Shown in pieces: positions 9,026-17,148 of a DNA stretch of 47,225 bases. This stretch comes from Solihabitans fulvus (GTDB lineage: Bacteria > Actinomycetota > Actinomycetes > Mycobacteriales > Pseudonocardiaceae), in contig NZ_VUOB01000076.1 in the NCBI RefSeq assembly GCF_008386585.1, positions 95,890 to 143,114 of the forward strand. Direction: 5' to 3'. The notes beneath the pieces were generated by a model. The model ran no database searches. It saw nothing but the letters and a program-made list of their open reading frames with translations, and was not told where the DNA came from. The translations under genes were made by a program, and so were the position numbers. Numbering within the stretch: position 1 is the first letter of the stretch; each line of letters starts with the position of its first letter.

Positions 9026-10396
9026 CTAGGCAGGCTGGAATTGAGCGAGGTGGGGGGCGGTCCACTTCTGGTTGCCGCCGCCGTTGCAGGTCCACAGGAT
9101 CACCTGGGTGCCATTGGCGGTCCTGGCCCCGTACACGTCGAGGCACAGCCCCGACTGGACCGAGGTGATGGTGCCGTCCGCGTTGAGCCGCCATTTCTGG
9201 CCGGGCCCGCTGTCGCACGAACCGATGACCGCCGCCGTGCCGGCACTCGTGCCGCCGCCTTCCGCCGCCAGGCATCGCCGCGAGTCACCGGTGTAGACGG
9301 TCAGTTCGCTGGCGGTGGTGGACGTCCAGGTCTGGTTCGACGCGCCGTTGCAGTCCCAGATCTGGAGCCGTGCGCCGGGTGTGGTCGACTGGTTCGGCAC
9401 GTCAAGGCACCGCCCGGCGCCTACGGCGTGCACCGGACCGCTGGAGCCTCCGGTACCGCCGCCGCTGTTGTCGAGGCCGAGGAAGGAGATGGCGTACGCG
9501 AGCATTCCGGGCTGCGGCAGGGTATGGCCGGCACCGGCAATGCTGACGCCCTCGACCGGGGCGCGCGTGCCGGTGTCACCGTAGCGGGTGCGTGTCCACG
9601 TCGACTGTGGATGGTCGGTGAACACCGGCGTCTGGCCAAGACCGTGCAGGTTGGTCCACTGCCTGATCTCTCCGCTGAAGTTCGGGTAGGCCAGCGTGGT
9701 GTCCTGGTCGCCGTGCCACAGCTGCATCCTCGGGTACGAACCGGTGTAGCCGGGATACATGGAGTGGGCCAGGCTGCCCCATTCCTGCGCGGACTTGACG
9801 ACGTTTCCGCCGGCGCACTGGCTGTTCCACAGTGATCCGTCGGTGGTGGCGAAGCATCCGGCCGGCACGCCGGAGAAGGCGGCGCCGGCCGAGAACACGT
9901 CCGGGTACTCGGCGGCCAGGACGTTGGTCATCATGGCTCCCGAGGAGAAGCCGCTGACCACGATCCTGGCCGGGTCGACGTTGTAGCGCTGCCGAGCCCA
10001 GCCGACCATCGACATGATGCCCGTCGAGTCGCTGCCGCCGTTGCGAGTGAGGCCGGCCTTTGTGGACACGTCGAAGCAGTGCCCGTCCCGGGTGGCTTCC
10101 GGAACGACGATGACATACCCGTACCGGTCGGCCGCCGTCGCGTAGTCATGCCCGTTGCCGTTGAAGATCGCGCCCGCCGAACCGCCGCAGTAGTGGACGA
10201 GAACGAGCAACGCCGGCTTGGGTGCCACCGCGTCGGGCACGTAGGCGTACATGTTGAGGTTGGTGGGGTTGTTTCCGAAGCCGGTGATCCGCGTCAACGC
10301 GGCGGCTGACGCCGAACCGGCCGTCAGCACCATCGCGCTGACCGCGAGTGGCAGCAGCAACACCACTGCCAGCAGGGTGAACACCATTCGTCTCAT
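9026..10396 (-). CDS. Secreted acetylxylan esterase-like CE1 enzyme with CBM13
   Basis: The 456-aa protein has a signal peptide (about 1-34) and an alpha/beta hydrolase domain (about 35-315) of the PHB-depolymerase family, with Ser151 in GFSSG, an Asp in WHGDQD and a His in GAGHTLPQ as the likely triad. A C-terminal CBM13 beta-trefoil (about 330-450) carries CLDV and QKW-type repeats. Deacetylation of xylan is the usual role. The start at ATG 10396 follows GGGAG at about 8 nt; the frame is open further upstream without signal-peptide character. It lies 55 bp upstream of the second esterase, so the two are probably cotranscribed. Confidence 0.85.
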   Translation of the reverse strand: MRRMVFTLLAVVLLLPLAVSAMVLTAGSASAAALTRITGFGNNPTNLNMYAYVPDAVAPKPALLVLVHYCGGSAGAIFNGNGHDYATAADRYGYVIVVPEATRDGHCFDVSTKAGLTRNGGSDSTGIMSMVGWARQRYNVDPARIVVSGFSSGAMMTNVLAAEYPDVFSAGAAFSGVPAGCFATTDGSLWNSQCAGGNVVKSAQEWGSLAHSMYPGYTGSYPRMQLWHGDQDTTLAYPNFSGEIRQWTNLHGLGQTPVFTDHPQSTWTRTRYGDTGTRAPVEGVSIAGAGHTLPQPGMLAYAISFLGLDNSGGGTGGSSGPVHAVGAGRCLDVPNQSTTPGARLQIWDCNGASNQTWTSTTASELTVYTGDSRRCLAAEGGGTSAGTAAVIGSCDSGPGQKWRLNADGTITSVQSGLCLDVYGARTANGTQVILWTCNGGGNQKWTAPHLAQFQPA

Positions 10397-10417
10397 CAAT
10401 GACTCCCTGACGAGTAC

Positions 10418-10457
10418 CGGCCGCCACCGCCCCGTTCGAACCGAGGGGTGGCGGCCG
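10418..10457. terminator. Hairpin between GH10 and esterase genes
   Basis: An 11-bp inverted repeat (CGGCCGCCACC with its complement at 10447-10457) lies in the 94-bp gap after the GH10 gene. It may end the xylanase transcript or attenuate readthrough into the esterase genes. Confidence 0.5.
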
Positions 10458-10490
10458 ATGACCACTGAATCCTGTCCCGGCAGGCGGGCT

Positions 10491-11960
10491 TCAGACGCGT
10501 TGCAGTTGGAATCGCTGGTTGGGGTTACCGGTGAGGGTCCATTGGGAGATGCGCGCGCCGTCGGCGGTCGACACCTGCCACACGTCCATGGCCAGTCCGC
10601 TCAGCCGGTTGACCAGGCTCACGACACCACTACCCTGATCCACCGGCCGCCACTGCTGGCTCGTCGCGTTGGTGTCGGGCTGCTGCGTGATGTCGGCGCC
10701 GCTGTTCGGACTGGCCACCTGGAGCACCAGACCGCTGTGCCGCGCCCGGATCCGGTAGTAGCCACCGCCGGAGTCGACGAAGTCGAACTGCTGGTTGAGA
10801 CCGCCGGTCACCGAGGACTGGACCAGCGCGGCACCCGCCGCGGTGGAGGCGCCCGCGATGGTGGCGGCCTTGCCGCTGTGGCTGGCCGTCAGCCGGTAGT
10901 AGACGCCGGTCTGCACCGGTCCTCCCCCACCGCTGACACCGCCCAGGGCTGCGAGCACGGCGTCATAGGCCGGCTTCTTGTTGCCGTTGCGGTCGAACAG
11001 CAGCGGGCTGTCGCCCGAACGCCACGAGTCGCTGTCCCGAATGCCCCACGTGGTCATGCCCGTGCACCTCGGCACGTTCAGGCACGCCCGGGTGGTGTTG
11101 GTGTACGCGGTCGACGAGGCCTGCGCGATGTCCAGCTCCGTGAGCTGCACGTCAACACCCAGCGCGGCGAAGTTCGACAGCGTCGTCTGGAAGGTCCCGG
11201 GCGGACCGCCGTTGCCGAAGTGCGACTGGAACCCCACGCAGTCGATCGGCACGCCCCGGGACCTGAAGTCCTGGACCATGCGATAGACACCCTGGGTCTT
11301 GGCCGCGTTCCAGTCCTCGATGTTGTAGTCGTTGTAACACAACTTCGCCGCCGGGTCCGCCGCACGCGCGGTACGGAACGCCTCCTCGAGGAATCCGGTG
11401 CCGAGCACGTTGCGGAACACCGAACTCCGCAGCTGACCGCTGCCCCCGTCCTCGAACGCCTCGTTGACGACGTCCCATGCGTAGATCTGTCCCCGGAAGT
11501 GGCCCATCTCCCCGTTGATGTGGTTGTTCATCACCGTGCGCAGCGTGTTCGCGTCACCGATCGAACTGACCCACCCCGGCAACTGCGAGTGCCACACCAA
11601 CGTGTGACCGCGCATCCGCTGCCCATGGGCGCGGGCGTGACTCACGATCTGATCGGCCGAACCGAAGTTGAAGTTGTTCCGGGACGGTTCGGTGGAATCC
11701 CACTTCATCTCGTTCTCGGGAGTGATCATCGTGAACTCCCGATCCAGGATCGTCGAGTACTGGGAATCACCCAACCGCCCGGCCGCCACCGCCGTGCCGA
11801 AGTACCGACCGGACTGCGCCGCCGCCGCGCCCAAGGTGCCCGCAGCAGCGTCAGCCGTGGTCGGCACGAATGCGAACGCGCTGGCCGTGGCCAACACGAG
11901 AGCCGCTCCGCGAGCGAGCGACCAGCGTCGCCGTCGCAGAGAATGAGCTGTAGTCGGCAT
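10491..11960 (-). CDS. GH10 endo-1,4-beta-xylanase with C-terminal lectin module
   Basis: The 489-aa secreted xylanase has a signal peptide (about 1-39), a GH10 barrel (about 42-345) and a beta-trefoil lectin domain (about 355-489). The acid/base is E167 in DVVNEAF and the nucleophile is E275 in LTELDI. Supporting motifs are TPENEMKW and GHTLVWHSQ. It cuts internal xylan bonds, and the two downstream esterases would strip side groups. ATG 11960 with AGGGAG about 7 nt upstream begins the signal peptide; open sequence further upstream is not signal-like. The upstream intergenic region contains LacI-type palindromes and repeats. Confidence 0.93.
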   Translation of the reverse strand: MPTTAHSLRRRRWSLARGAALVLATASAFAFVPTTADAAAGTLGAAAAQSGRYFGTAVAAGRLGDSQYSTILDREFTMITPENEMKWDSTEPSRNNFNFGSADQIVSHARAHGQRMRGHTLVWHSQLPGWVSSIGDANTLRTVMNNHINGEMGHFRGQIYAWDVVNEAFEDGGSGQLRSSVFRNVLGTGFLEEAFRTARAADPAAKLCYNDYNIEDWNAAKTQGVYRMVQDFRSRGVPIDCVGFQSHFGNGGPPGTFQTTLSNFAALGVDVQLTELDIAQASSTAYTNTTRACLNVPRCTGMTTWGIRDSDSWRSGDSPLLFDRNGNKKPAYDAVLAALGGVSGGGGPVQTGVYYRLTASHSGKAATIAGASTAAGAALVQSSVTGGLNQQFDFVDSGGGYYRIRARHSGLVLQVASPNSGADITQQPDTNATSQQWRPVDQGSGVVSLVNRLSGLAMDVWQVSTADGARISQWTLTGNPNQRFQLQRV

Positions 11961-12030
11961 TGTTCTCCCTGTCTTCTGCATCGGACCTGCTCTGGTCGGT
12001 CGTTGAGATCCTTCTTGTGTGCCGCCAAGG

Positions 12031-12062
12031 GATCCGTCGGACCTGAGATCCGTCGGACCTGG
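12031..12062. repeat. 16-bp tandem direct repeat
   Basis: GATCCGTCGGACCTGA is followed immediately by GATCCGTCGGACCTGG, one mismatch in 16. It lies about 70 bp upstream of the GH10 start and could be a regulator-binding site or replication slippage. Confidence 0.7.
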
Positions 12063-12189
12063 CGGGGCGCACGCGGAAGTGGGACGCAGAATGACGCGCA
12101 CGTCGACGTCCACAGTTCACAGTGGACAGTCGACTCGGTCAGCGACAGCTGTGGTCCGCAGGAGGCCGGCTCGAGCGCCGGAACTCGCG

Positions 12190-12324
12190 GTGTTCAAGGC
12201 CTGGACGGAATCGCCCGGTCCGGCCATGGGCAAACACTTCACCGCACATGAGAACCCCATCATCGTTGACGGCAAGATCATCATTGACGGCGAGCACCTG
12301 CGAGCAGCAGGGGTGCTCGATTAG
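12190..12324 (+). other. Short coding-like remnant or 44-aa peptide
   Basis: From GTG 12190 the frame encodes a 44-residue peptide ending in TAG at 12322, and from ATG 12226 a 32-residue one. It contains the segment HENPIIVDGKIIIDGEHL. Third codon positions are GC-rich but no clear ribosome-binding site sits at proper spacing. I do not recognise the family. It may be the end of a lost gene or a genuine small protein. Confidence 0.25.
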
Positions 12325-12350
12325 GCTCGTGCAAATATTCATGTCACTCA

Positions 12351-12364
12351 TGTGAACGCTAACA
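12351..12364. promoter_or_regulatory. LacI-type operator candidate A
   Basis: TGTGAACGCTAACA matches the xylan/xylose LacI-type palindrome TGTTAGCGCTAACA at 12 of 14 positions. It lies about 390 bp upstream of GH10 and about 400 bp upstream of the adenylation gene, so its target is uncertain. Confidence 0.4.
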
Positions 12365-12544
12365 CGTCCTCATGTTAACGAACAAGCGCCTGACCTGGGT
12401 ACTATGTTTGAAAGTTTCATTCCTCGGAAGCAAGTTGTGATCGTCCACAGTGGACAGTCGAGGTCGAGTCAGCGACCTCCGGCGAGGCGCGACGAAACTG
12501 TTGCCAGCTCCCGGTTCGGCGTATTACGCTCCGCTGAGGAATAG

Positions 12545-12558
12545 TGTTAACGCTAACG
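12545..12558. promoter_or_regulatory. LacI-type operator candidate B
   Basis: TGTTAACGCTAACG matches TGTTAGCGCTAACA at 12 of 14 positions and shares AACGCTAAC with candidate A. It lies about 204 bp upstream of the adenylation gene and 585 bp from the GH10 start. Confidence 0.4.
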
Positions 12559-12761
12559 TCGGTTGTTCGCCCACGTAACGTTCGCCTGACGTCCATCGAG
12601 AGCATCGGTCACGCCCAGCCGTGCGCCAGGTTGTTGCCGGCCCGGTTGCGTGAAAGTCCCGGCGGAGCACCGCCTTGCCGTCGTTCGGACGGGCGGGTCC
12701 GCCCCGCGGCGGAACCGGATTCCCCACGTCACCTTCCACCTCGATGAAGGGTGCGTTCATC

Positions 12762-14282
12762 GTGACACCTCCGTTCCAGCTCGCCCCGCTCCAAGCCCTC
12801 GCCCCCACCGACCGGATCGCCTTCCAACAATTCGGCGCCGGCCCGACCGTCCAGCCGAGCGCCAGCCAGATCCACCACGCCATCCAGGAGTGGGCGGCCC
12901 GACGTCCACACACGACGGCTGTCGAACACCTCGGCGCCGCCATGACCTACCGCGAACTGGACCACGAGGCGACCATGCTTGCCGGCACGCTCGTCGACCT
13001 CGGCGTAAGACCCGGCGATCGGGTGGGCCTGTTCCTCACCCGGTCGATCCCGATGGTCGTTGGCATCCTCGCGGCCCTCAAGGCGGGCGCCGCGTACGTG
13101 CCCCAGGACATCCGGATCACTCCCGCACACCACCTCCGGCACATCGTGCGCACCGCCGGCATCGACGTCGTGCTCACCACCAGCGAACACCAGTCGGACC
13201 TGCCGCCGGAACTGGCCACCGTCGTCGCGATCGACACGGCACCCGGCAGGCCCCTGACCGCGCCCGCCACTGGCGAGGTCGCGATGGTGATCTTCACCTC
13301 CGGCACGACCGGGCAGCCCAACGGGGTACGGGTGACCCACGCGAACCTGTGCAACCTGCTGCTCACCGAGCCTGGCTCGATCGGCATCGGGCCGGGCACC
13401 CGGGTCGCGCAACTGTTGAACATCGCGTTCGACATGGCCGCGTGGGAGATTCTCGGGACCCTCGCCAACGGCGGCACGCTGGTCATCCGCGGCGACGACA
13501 TCCAGCAGGCGGCCAGCAGGGTCGACATCGTCATCGCGACGCCCAGCGTCCTCGCCGGACTGGATCCGGACGCCTGCCGCGATGTCCACACCGTCGCGGT
13601 CGCGGGAGAACGCTGCCCGGCCGCGCTGGCGGAAACCTGGTCCCGCCGCGCCGCGTTCCACAACGCCTGTGGACCCACCGAGGTCACGATCGTCAACACG
13701 ATGTGCCGGCACCGCCCCGGCCAGACCCCGAACATCGGCCGGCCCGTGCCGAACACCACCGTGTACGTGCTGGACGACCAACTGCGACCATGCCCCATCG
13801 GCGAGGTCGGGGAAATGTGGGCCGGCGGCGCGTGCGTGACCGCGGGCTATCTGGGCAACGAAGCGCTGACGGCGCAACGCTACCGGCCGGATCCCTTCCT
13901 TGGCGACGGCCACATCATGTTCCGCACCAGGGACCTCGGCCGGTGGACGTCGGACGGGCACCTGGAACATCGTGGCCGCACCGACGACCAGGTCAAGGTC
14001 GGCGGCTTCCGCGTCGAACTGGACGCGGTGACGTTCGCGCTTGAGCAGAGCCAGGGGTGCGTGCGGGCCTCCACCGTGCTGCACGACGGCCGGTTGGTCG
14101 GGTTCGTCAGTCCGGCCACCGTGTCCCCGGAACTCGCGCGCCGGGCGACCGAGCTGTTGCTGCCGTACTACTGCGTGCCCACTCTGGTCATCCCCGTCGA
14201 CCGGCTGCCCGTCACCGACCGAGGCAAGGTCGACCGGCGTGCCCTGTTGTCGGCGCTCGACACGGCGGAGACGGTGGCGTGA
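12762..14282 (+). CDS. Free-standing adenylation (AMP-binding) enzyme
   Basis: The 506-aa acid-activating enzyme is of the NRPS adenylation type. The A3 core is FTSGTTGQPNGV (Thr179 onward), A5 is ACGPTEVT, A7 is RTRDLGRW, A8 is GRTDDQVKVGGFRVE, and an A10-type end DRGKVDR carries the conserved Lys. No carrier, condensation or reductase domain follows, so it forms an acyl- or aminoacyl-adenylate for another acceptor. GTG 12762 is preferred because GAAGGG lies 10 nt upstream; ATG 12744 in the same frame is the alternative. Its stop overlaps the next gene by 4 bp (GTGA), showing tight coupling with the TmpA-like protein. The substrate cannot be predicted here. Confidence 0.88.
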   Translation: MTPPFQLAPLQALAPTDRIAFQQFGAGPTVQPSASQIHHAIQEWAARRPHTTAVEHLGAAMTYRELDHEATMLAGTLVDLGVRPGDRVGLFLTRSIPMVVGILAALKAGAAYVPQDIRITPAHHLRHIVRTAGIDVVLTTSEHQSDLPPELATVVAIDTAPGRPLTAPATGEVAMVIFTSGTTGQPNGVRVTHANLCNLLLTEPGSIGIGPGTRVAQLLNIAFDMAAWEILGTLANGGTLVIRGDDIQQAASRVDIVIATPSVLAGLDPDACRDVHTVAVAGERCPAALAETWSRRAAFHNACGPTEVTIVNTMCRHRPGQTPNIGRPVPNTTVYVLDDQLRPCPIGEVGEMWAGGACVTAGYLGNEALTAQRYRPDPFLGDGHIMFRTRDLGRWTSDGHLEHRGRTDDQVKVGGFRVELDAVTFALEQSQGCVRASTVLHDGRLVGFVSPATVSPELARRATELLLPYYCVPTLVIPVDRLPVTDRGKVDRRALLSALDTAETVA

Positions 14283-15490
14283 CGGAGATACCTGCCCGGT
14301 CGGTGCCCATGCCGACTGCCGAGCGGTCGCTGCGAGCCAGGCTCCGCCGCCGCCCGTTCACCCACCACAACCGCCTCGCCGCCGCTGTCGTGCTGGTGAA
14401 CCTTGCCTGCCTCACGGTCGACGCTTCGACCATGGTGGTCGCCAACTTCACGCTCGCCGTGCTGATCCGCCAGCAGTACGTGATCAACCTGCTGTTCCGA
14501 CTCGCGACGGCCGCGCCACGCCACTGGCCGCTGCGGGTGCGCTGGACCTTGGGCAAGGTCTACCACTTCGGGGGTCTGCACGTGGGTGCGGCGGCGTGCG
14601 CCACCGCCTGGTTCCTCGTTCTCGCGGCAAGCACGCCACCGCGTTTTCTCACCTGGACGATCGCGGTCGTGCTGGTCGCGATGATGGTGTTCGCGCTGCC
14701 CGCGCTGCGGGCACGCCATCATGACCTGTTCGAGCGGACTCACCGATTCGCCGGTTGGACGGTGCTTGTCCTGTTCGCCGTTCACTCCGTCAGCTACGGC
14801 AGCTCGGCGGTCGGCTGGCTGCTCGTGGTCGTCGTGGCGAGCGTGGTGCTGCCGTGGCTGCGACTGCGCCGCGTGCCGGTGCGGATCGTGCGTCCGTCAC
14901 CGCACGTGGCGATCGTGCACTTCGACTACGGCGTCACGCCGTTCGCCGGATCGTCCACCTCGGTGAGCCGGCATCCCCTGCTGGAGTGGCACTCCTTCGC
15001 CAACGTGCCAACACCCGGCCAGGCCGGGTTCCGGCTGACGATCTCGCGGGCCGGTGACTGGACCGGCGCGCTGGTCGACGATCTGCCCACCCACGTGTGG
15101 GTCAAGGGGATCCCGACCGCCGGGGTGGGCAACATCGACAAGCTCTTCACCAAGGTGGTGTGGGTCGCCACCGGCAGCGGCATCGGACCGTGCCTGCCCC
15201 ATCTGCTGTCCGGCGACACACCCGCACGCCTGGTGTGGTCGACCCGGCATCCTCGACGCACGTACGGCGACGCCCTGGTCGACGAGATCCTCGACGCACA
15301 GCCGGACCCCATCGTCTGGGACACCGACAGCCATGGCAAGCCCGACATCGTCGCACTCGCGTACCACGCGTACCGCGAATCCGGTGCCGAGGCCGTCATC
15401 TGCATCTCCAACAAGAAGACCACCTGGCAGGTCGTCGAGGAACTGGAATCCCGAGGGATCCCGGCGTTCGGCGCGATATGGGACTCCTGA
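14279..15490 (+). CDS. TmpA-like membrane oxidoreductase
   Basis: The 403-aa protein has about five membrane segments between residues 25 and 195 with paired His (HFGGLH, THRF, VHSV) that could hold haem. A cytoplasmic C-terminal half resembles a ferredoxin-reductase fold. Motifs include HPLLEWHSFA, SRAGDWT, KGIPTAGVGN, the dinucleotide loop ATGSGIGPCLP, and the ending ESRGIPAFGAIWDS. These match, from memory, the C-terminal half of fungal TmpA, a membrane flavoprotein affecting conidiation in Aspergillus nidulans. It starts with GTG overlapping the adenylation gene stop. It probably moves electrons to reduce or modify a membrane-linked product; this is inference. Confidence 0.75.
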   Translation: MTEIPARSVPMPTAERSLRARLRRRPFTHHNRLAAAVVLVNLACLTVDASTMVVANFTLAVLIRQQYVINLLFRLATAAPRHWPLRVRWTLGKVYHFGGLHVGAAACATAWFLVLAASTPPRFLTWTIAVVLVAMMVFALPALRARHHDLFERTHRFAGWTVLVLFAVHSVSYGSSAVGWLLVVVVASVVLPWLRLRRVPVRIVRPSPHVAIVHFDYGVTPFAGSSTSVSRHPLLEWHSFANVPTPGQAGFRLTISRAGDWTGALVDDLPTHVWVKGIPTAGVGNIDKLFTKVVWVATGSGIGPCLPHLLSGDTPARLVWSTRHPRRTYGDALVDEILDAQPDPIVWDTDSHGKPDIVALAYHAYRESGAEAVICISNKKTTWQVVEELESRGIPAFGAIWDS

Positions 15491-15500
15491 GGTGACCACA

Positions 15501-16307
15501 GTGGAATACCAGACACTCGTCGTCGACCACGAGGGCGGCATCACCACGGTGACCGTCACCCGCCCCGAAGCCCGCAACGCGCTCTCCGCAAGGACGCTCA
15601 CCGAGCTTCGTCACCTCCTCGACCGCGCGACCGCGCCGCTGATCCTCACCGGCGCTCCTGGCCCGGCGTTCGTCGCCGGCGCGGACATCGGAGAGATGGC
15701 GGCGATGACTCCTGAGGAGGGCGAGGAGTTCGGCCGCCTCGGGCAGTCGGTCACCAGCCTGTTGGAGTCCGTTCCGGTCCCGGTGATCGCCTGCGTGGAC
15801 GGCTACGCGCTCGGCGGCGGCTGCGAGATCGCTCTCGCCTGCGACTTCGTCTACGCGACCAAGAAATCCGTGTTCGGCCAGCCCGAGGTCCTGCTGGGGC
15901 TGATCCCCGGTTTCGGCGGGTGCGTCCGCCTCCAGCAGCAGGTGGGCCCCGGCCGCGCCAGGGAGATGATCTACTCCGGCAAACAGGTCGGCGCCACCGA
16001 GGCCCACCGGATCGGCCTGGTCAACGAGCTGTTCGAAAGCCGCGCCGCCATGCTCGCCGCCGCGCGGCACACGCTGGTCACCATCAGCCAGAACTCCGCA
16101 GCCGCCGTGGCACTCTGCAAGGCCACCATCAACGCCGCCCGCGGCCGGACCGTCCCGGCCGGCCTGGACATCGAACTGGCCGCGTTCCGGCGCGCGTTCA
16201 GCACGCCGGACATGCGCGAGGGCACAACAGCGTTCCTCGCCAAGCGCAAACCGCAGTTCTCCCAGGACGAAGGCACCGCGATCGTACGTCCTCGGTCACC
16301 GCGCTGA
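15501..16307 (+). CDS. Enoyl-CoA hydratase/isomerase-family protein
   Basis: The 268-aa crotonase-fold enzyme has oxyanion-hole motif FVAGADIGEM and both usual acidic residues, in GGGCEIAL and FGQPEVLLGLIPGFGG. That supports a genuine hydratase rather than a divergent family member. GTG 15501 has GAGGTGA 5 nt upstream; GTG 15492 in frame is possible but would overlap that site. It follows the TmpA-like gene by 10 bp. Its last 12 bases overlap the convergent AraC gene. In this setting it may hydrate or dehydrate an acyl chain for the neighbouring adenylation enzyme or act on its product. Confidence 0.88.
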   Translation: MEYQTLVVDHEGGITTVTVTRPEARNALSARTLTELRHLLDRATAPLILTGAPGPAFVAGADIGEMAAMTPEEGEEFGRLGQSVTSLLESVPVPVIACVDGYALGGGCEIALACDFVYATKKSVFGQPEVLLGLIPGFGGCVRLQQQVGPGRAREMIYSGKQVGATEAHRIGLVNELFESRAAMLAAARHTLVTISQNSAAAVALCKATINAARGRTVPAGLDIELAAFRRAFSTPDMREGTTAFLAKRKPQFSQDEGTAIVRPRSPR

Positions 16308-17078
16308 CGAGCCGGTCGCCCGCACGGCCCGTGGGGACGCGCCCAGTTCCTTCCGGCAGATCTTGTTGAACGCCTGGAGGTCCGGGATGCCGACGATGGC
16401 CGCGACCGCCGGGATCGCCAACGTCGAGGCGACGAGGAGGTGATGGGCCCGCTGCATGCGGCGGTGCCGGATCTGGCCGACGACCGTGCGCCCGGTGCCG
16501 TCACGGAACAGCCGGGTGAGGTGGCTGTGCGAGACTCCGGCGACGGCCGCGATCGCCGGAACGCTCAACGGTGCGGCCAGATTCTCCTCGATGTGGGCCA
16601 GCGCCGTGCGCAGCGCGGGACGCCCGGGGCCACGTTCGGCGTCCGGCAGACCGGCGGTGCGCCACAAGGCGGTCCACAGCTCCGCCGAGGCCCGTGCCGG
16701 CGACTGGGTACACGCGGCGATCGTGTGCCGCAGCAGCCCGCGCAACACGGCAACCTCGGTACCGGCACTCTGCATCACGGGCAGCCGAAGCCGCTCGCCG
16801 TTGCCTGGCAACCAGAAATGGGCGTACAGGTGCTCGCAGCGCGGCGCGTCGTAGTCGAAGTGCACCTCGGTGTCCGGCGGTACGAGGCTCACGTGCCCGG
16901 GGCGGATGGCGTGCTGGAAGCCGCCGAACGCCAGCGTGCCCGAGTAGCCGTACACGTGCAGCTGCCACAGCTCGGGAAGCCGGAAGACCTCGTGCGCCGC
17001 AATGGATCCGTGCACGCCCACACCCGCGTTGACCACGTGGGGCGGCTGATCGAGCGCCAGCTCCACGGACGAGGCCAC
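16296..17078 (-). CDS. AraC-family transcriptional regulator
   Basis: The 260-aa protein has an N-terminal cupin-like sensing domain (about 15-110; motif HVSLVPPDTEVHFDYD) and a C-terminal double helix-turn-helix (about 160-255; AIAAVAGVSHSHLTRLF and AIVGIPDLQAFNKI). It diverges from the dioxygenase gene, separated by 70 bp, and converges on the hydratase gene. It is therefore the likely local regulator of the adenylation/TmpA/PhyH cluster. The effector is unknown. Confidence 0.88.
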   Translation of the reverse strand: MASSVELALDQPPHVVNAGVGVHGSIAAHEVFRLPELWQLHVYGYSGTLAFGGFQHAIRPGHVSLVPPDTEVHFDYDAPRCEHLYAHFWLPGNGERLRLPVMQSAGTEVAVLRGLLRHTIAACTQSPARASAELWTALWRTAGLPDAERGPGRPALRTALAHIEENLAAPLSVPAIAAVAGVSHSHLTRLFRDGTGRTVVGQIRHRRMQRAHHLLVASTLAIPAVAAIVGIPDLQAFNKICRKELGASPRAVRATGSSAR

Positions 17079-17148
17079 GGCGAAAATCTACCAGTAGAAG
17101 CGGATTGCTGCCCACGACAACGACATCGCGGCTTCCTAGAGTTGCGGC

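Larger units (their letters stand above)
12118..12476. repeat. Direct-repeat pair flanking a 300-bp segment
   Basis: CACAGTGGACAGTCGA occurs at 12118-12133 and 12446-12461. Each copy is followed after a few bases by GTCAGCGAC (12138-12146 and 12468-12476). The right copy includes the inverted repeat GTCCAC-A-GTGGAC. The segment between holds a short coding-like stretch. The copies may be operators or the ends of a decayed insertion. Confidence 0.6.
11961..12761. other. 800-bp intergenic region between GH10 and the adenylation cluster
   Basis: This divergent region holds a 16-bp tandem repeat, a spaced pair of direct repeats, two LacI-type operator candidates and a short coding remnant, each listed separately. 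It also has a GAAAGTTTC inverted repeat at 12410-12418, similar to xylanase-promoter motifs of streptomycetes. Part of it (about 12340-12440) is AT-richer than its surroundings. No complete gene of usual length was found. Confidence 0.6.
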
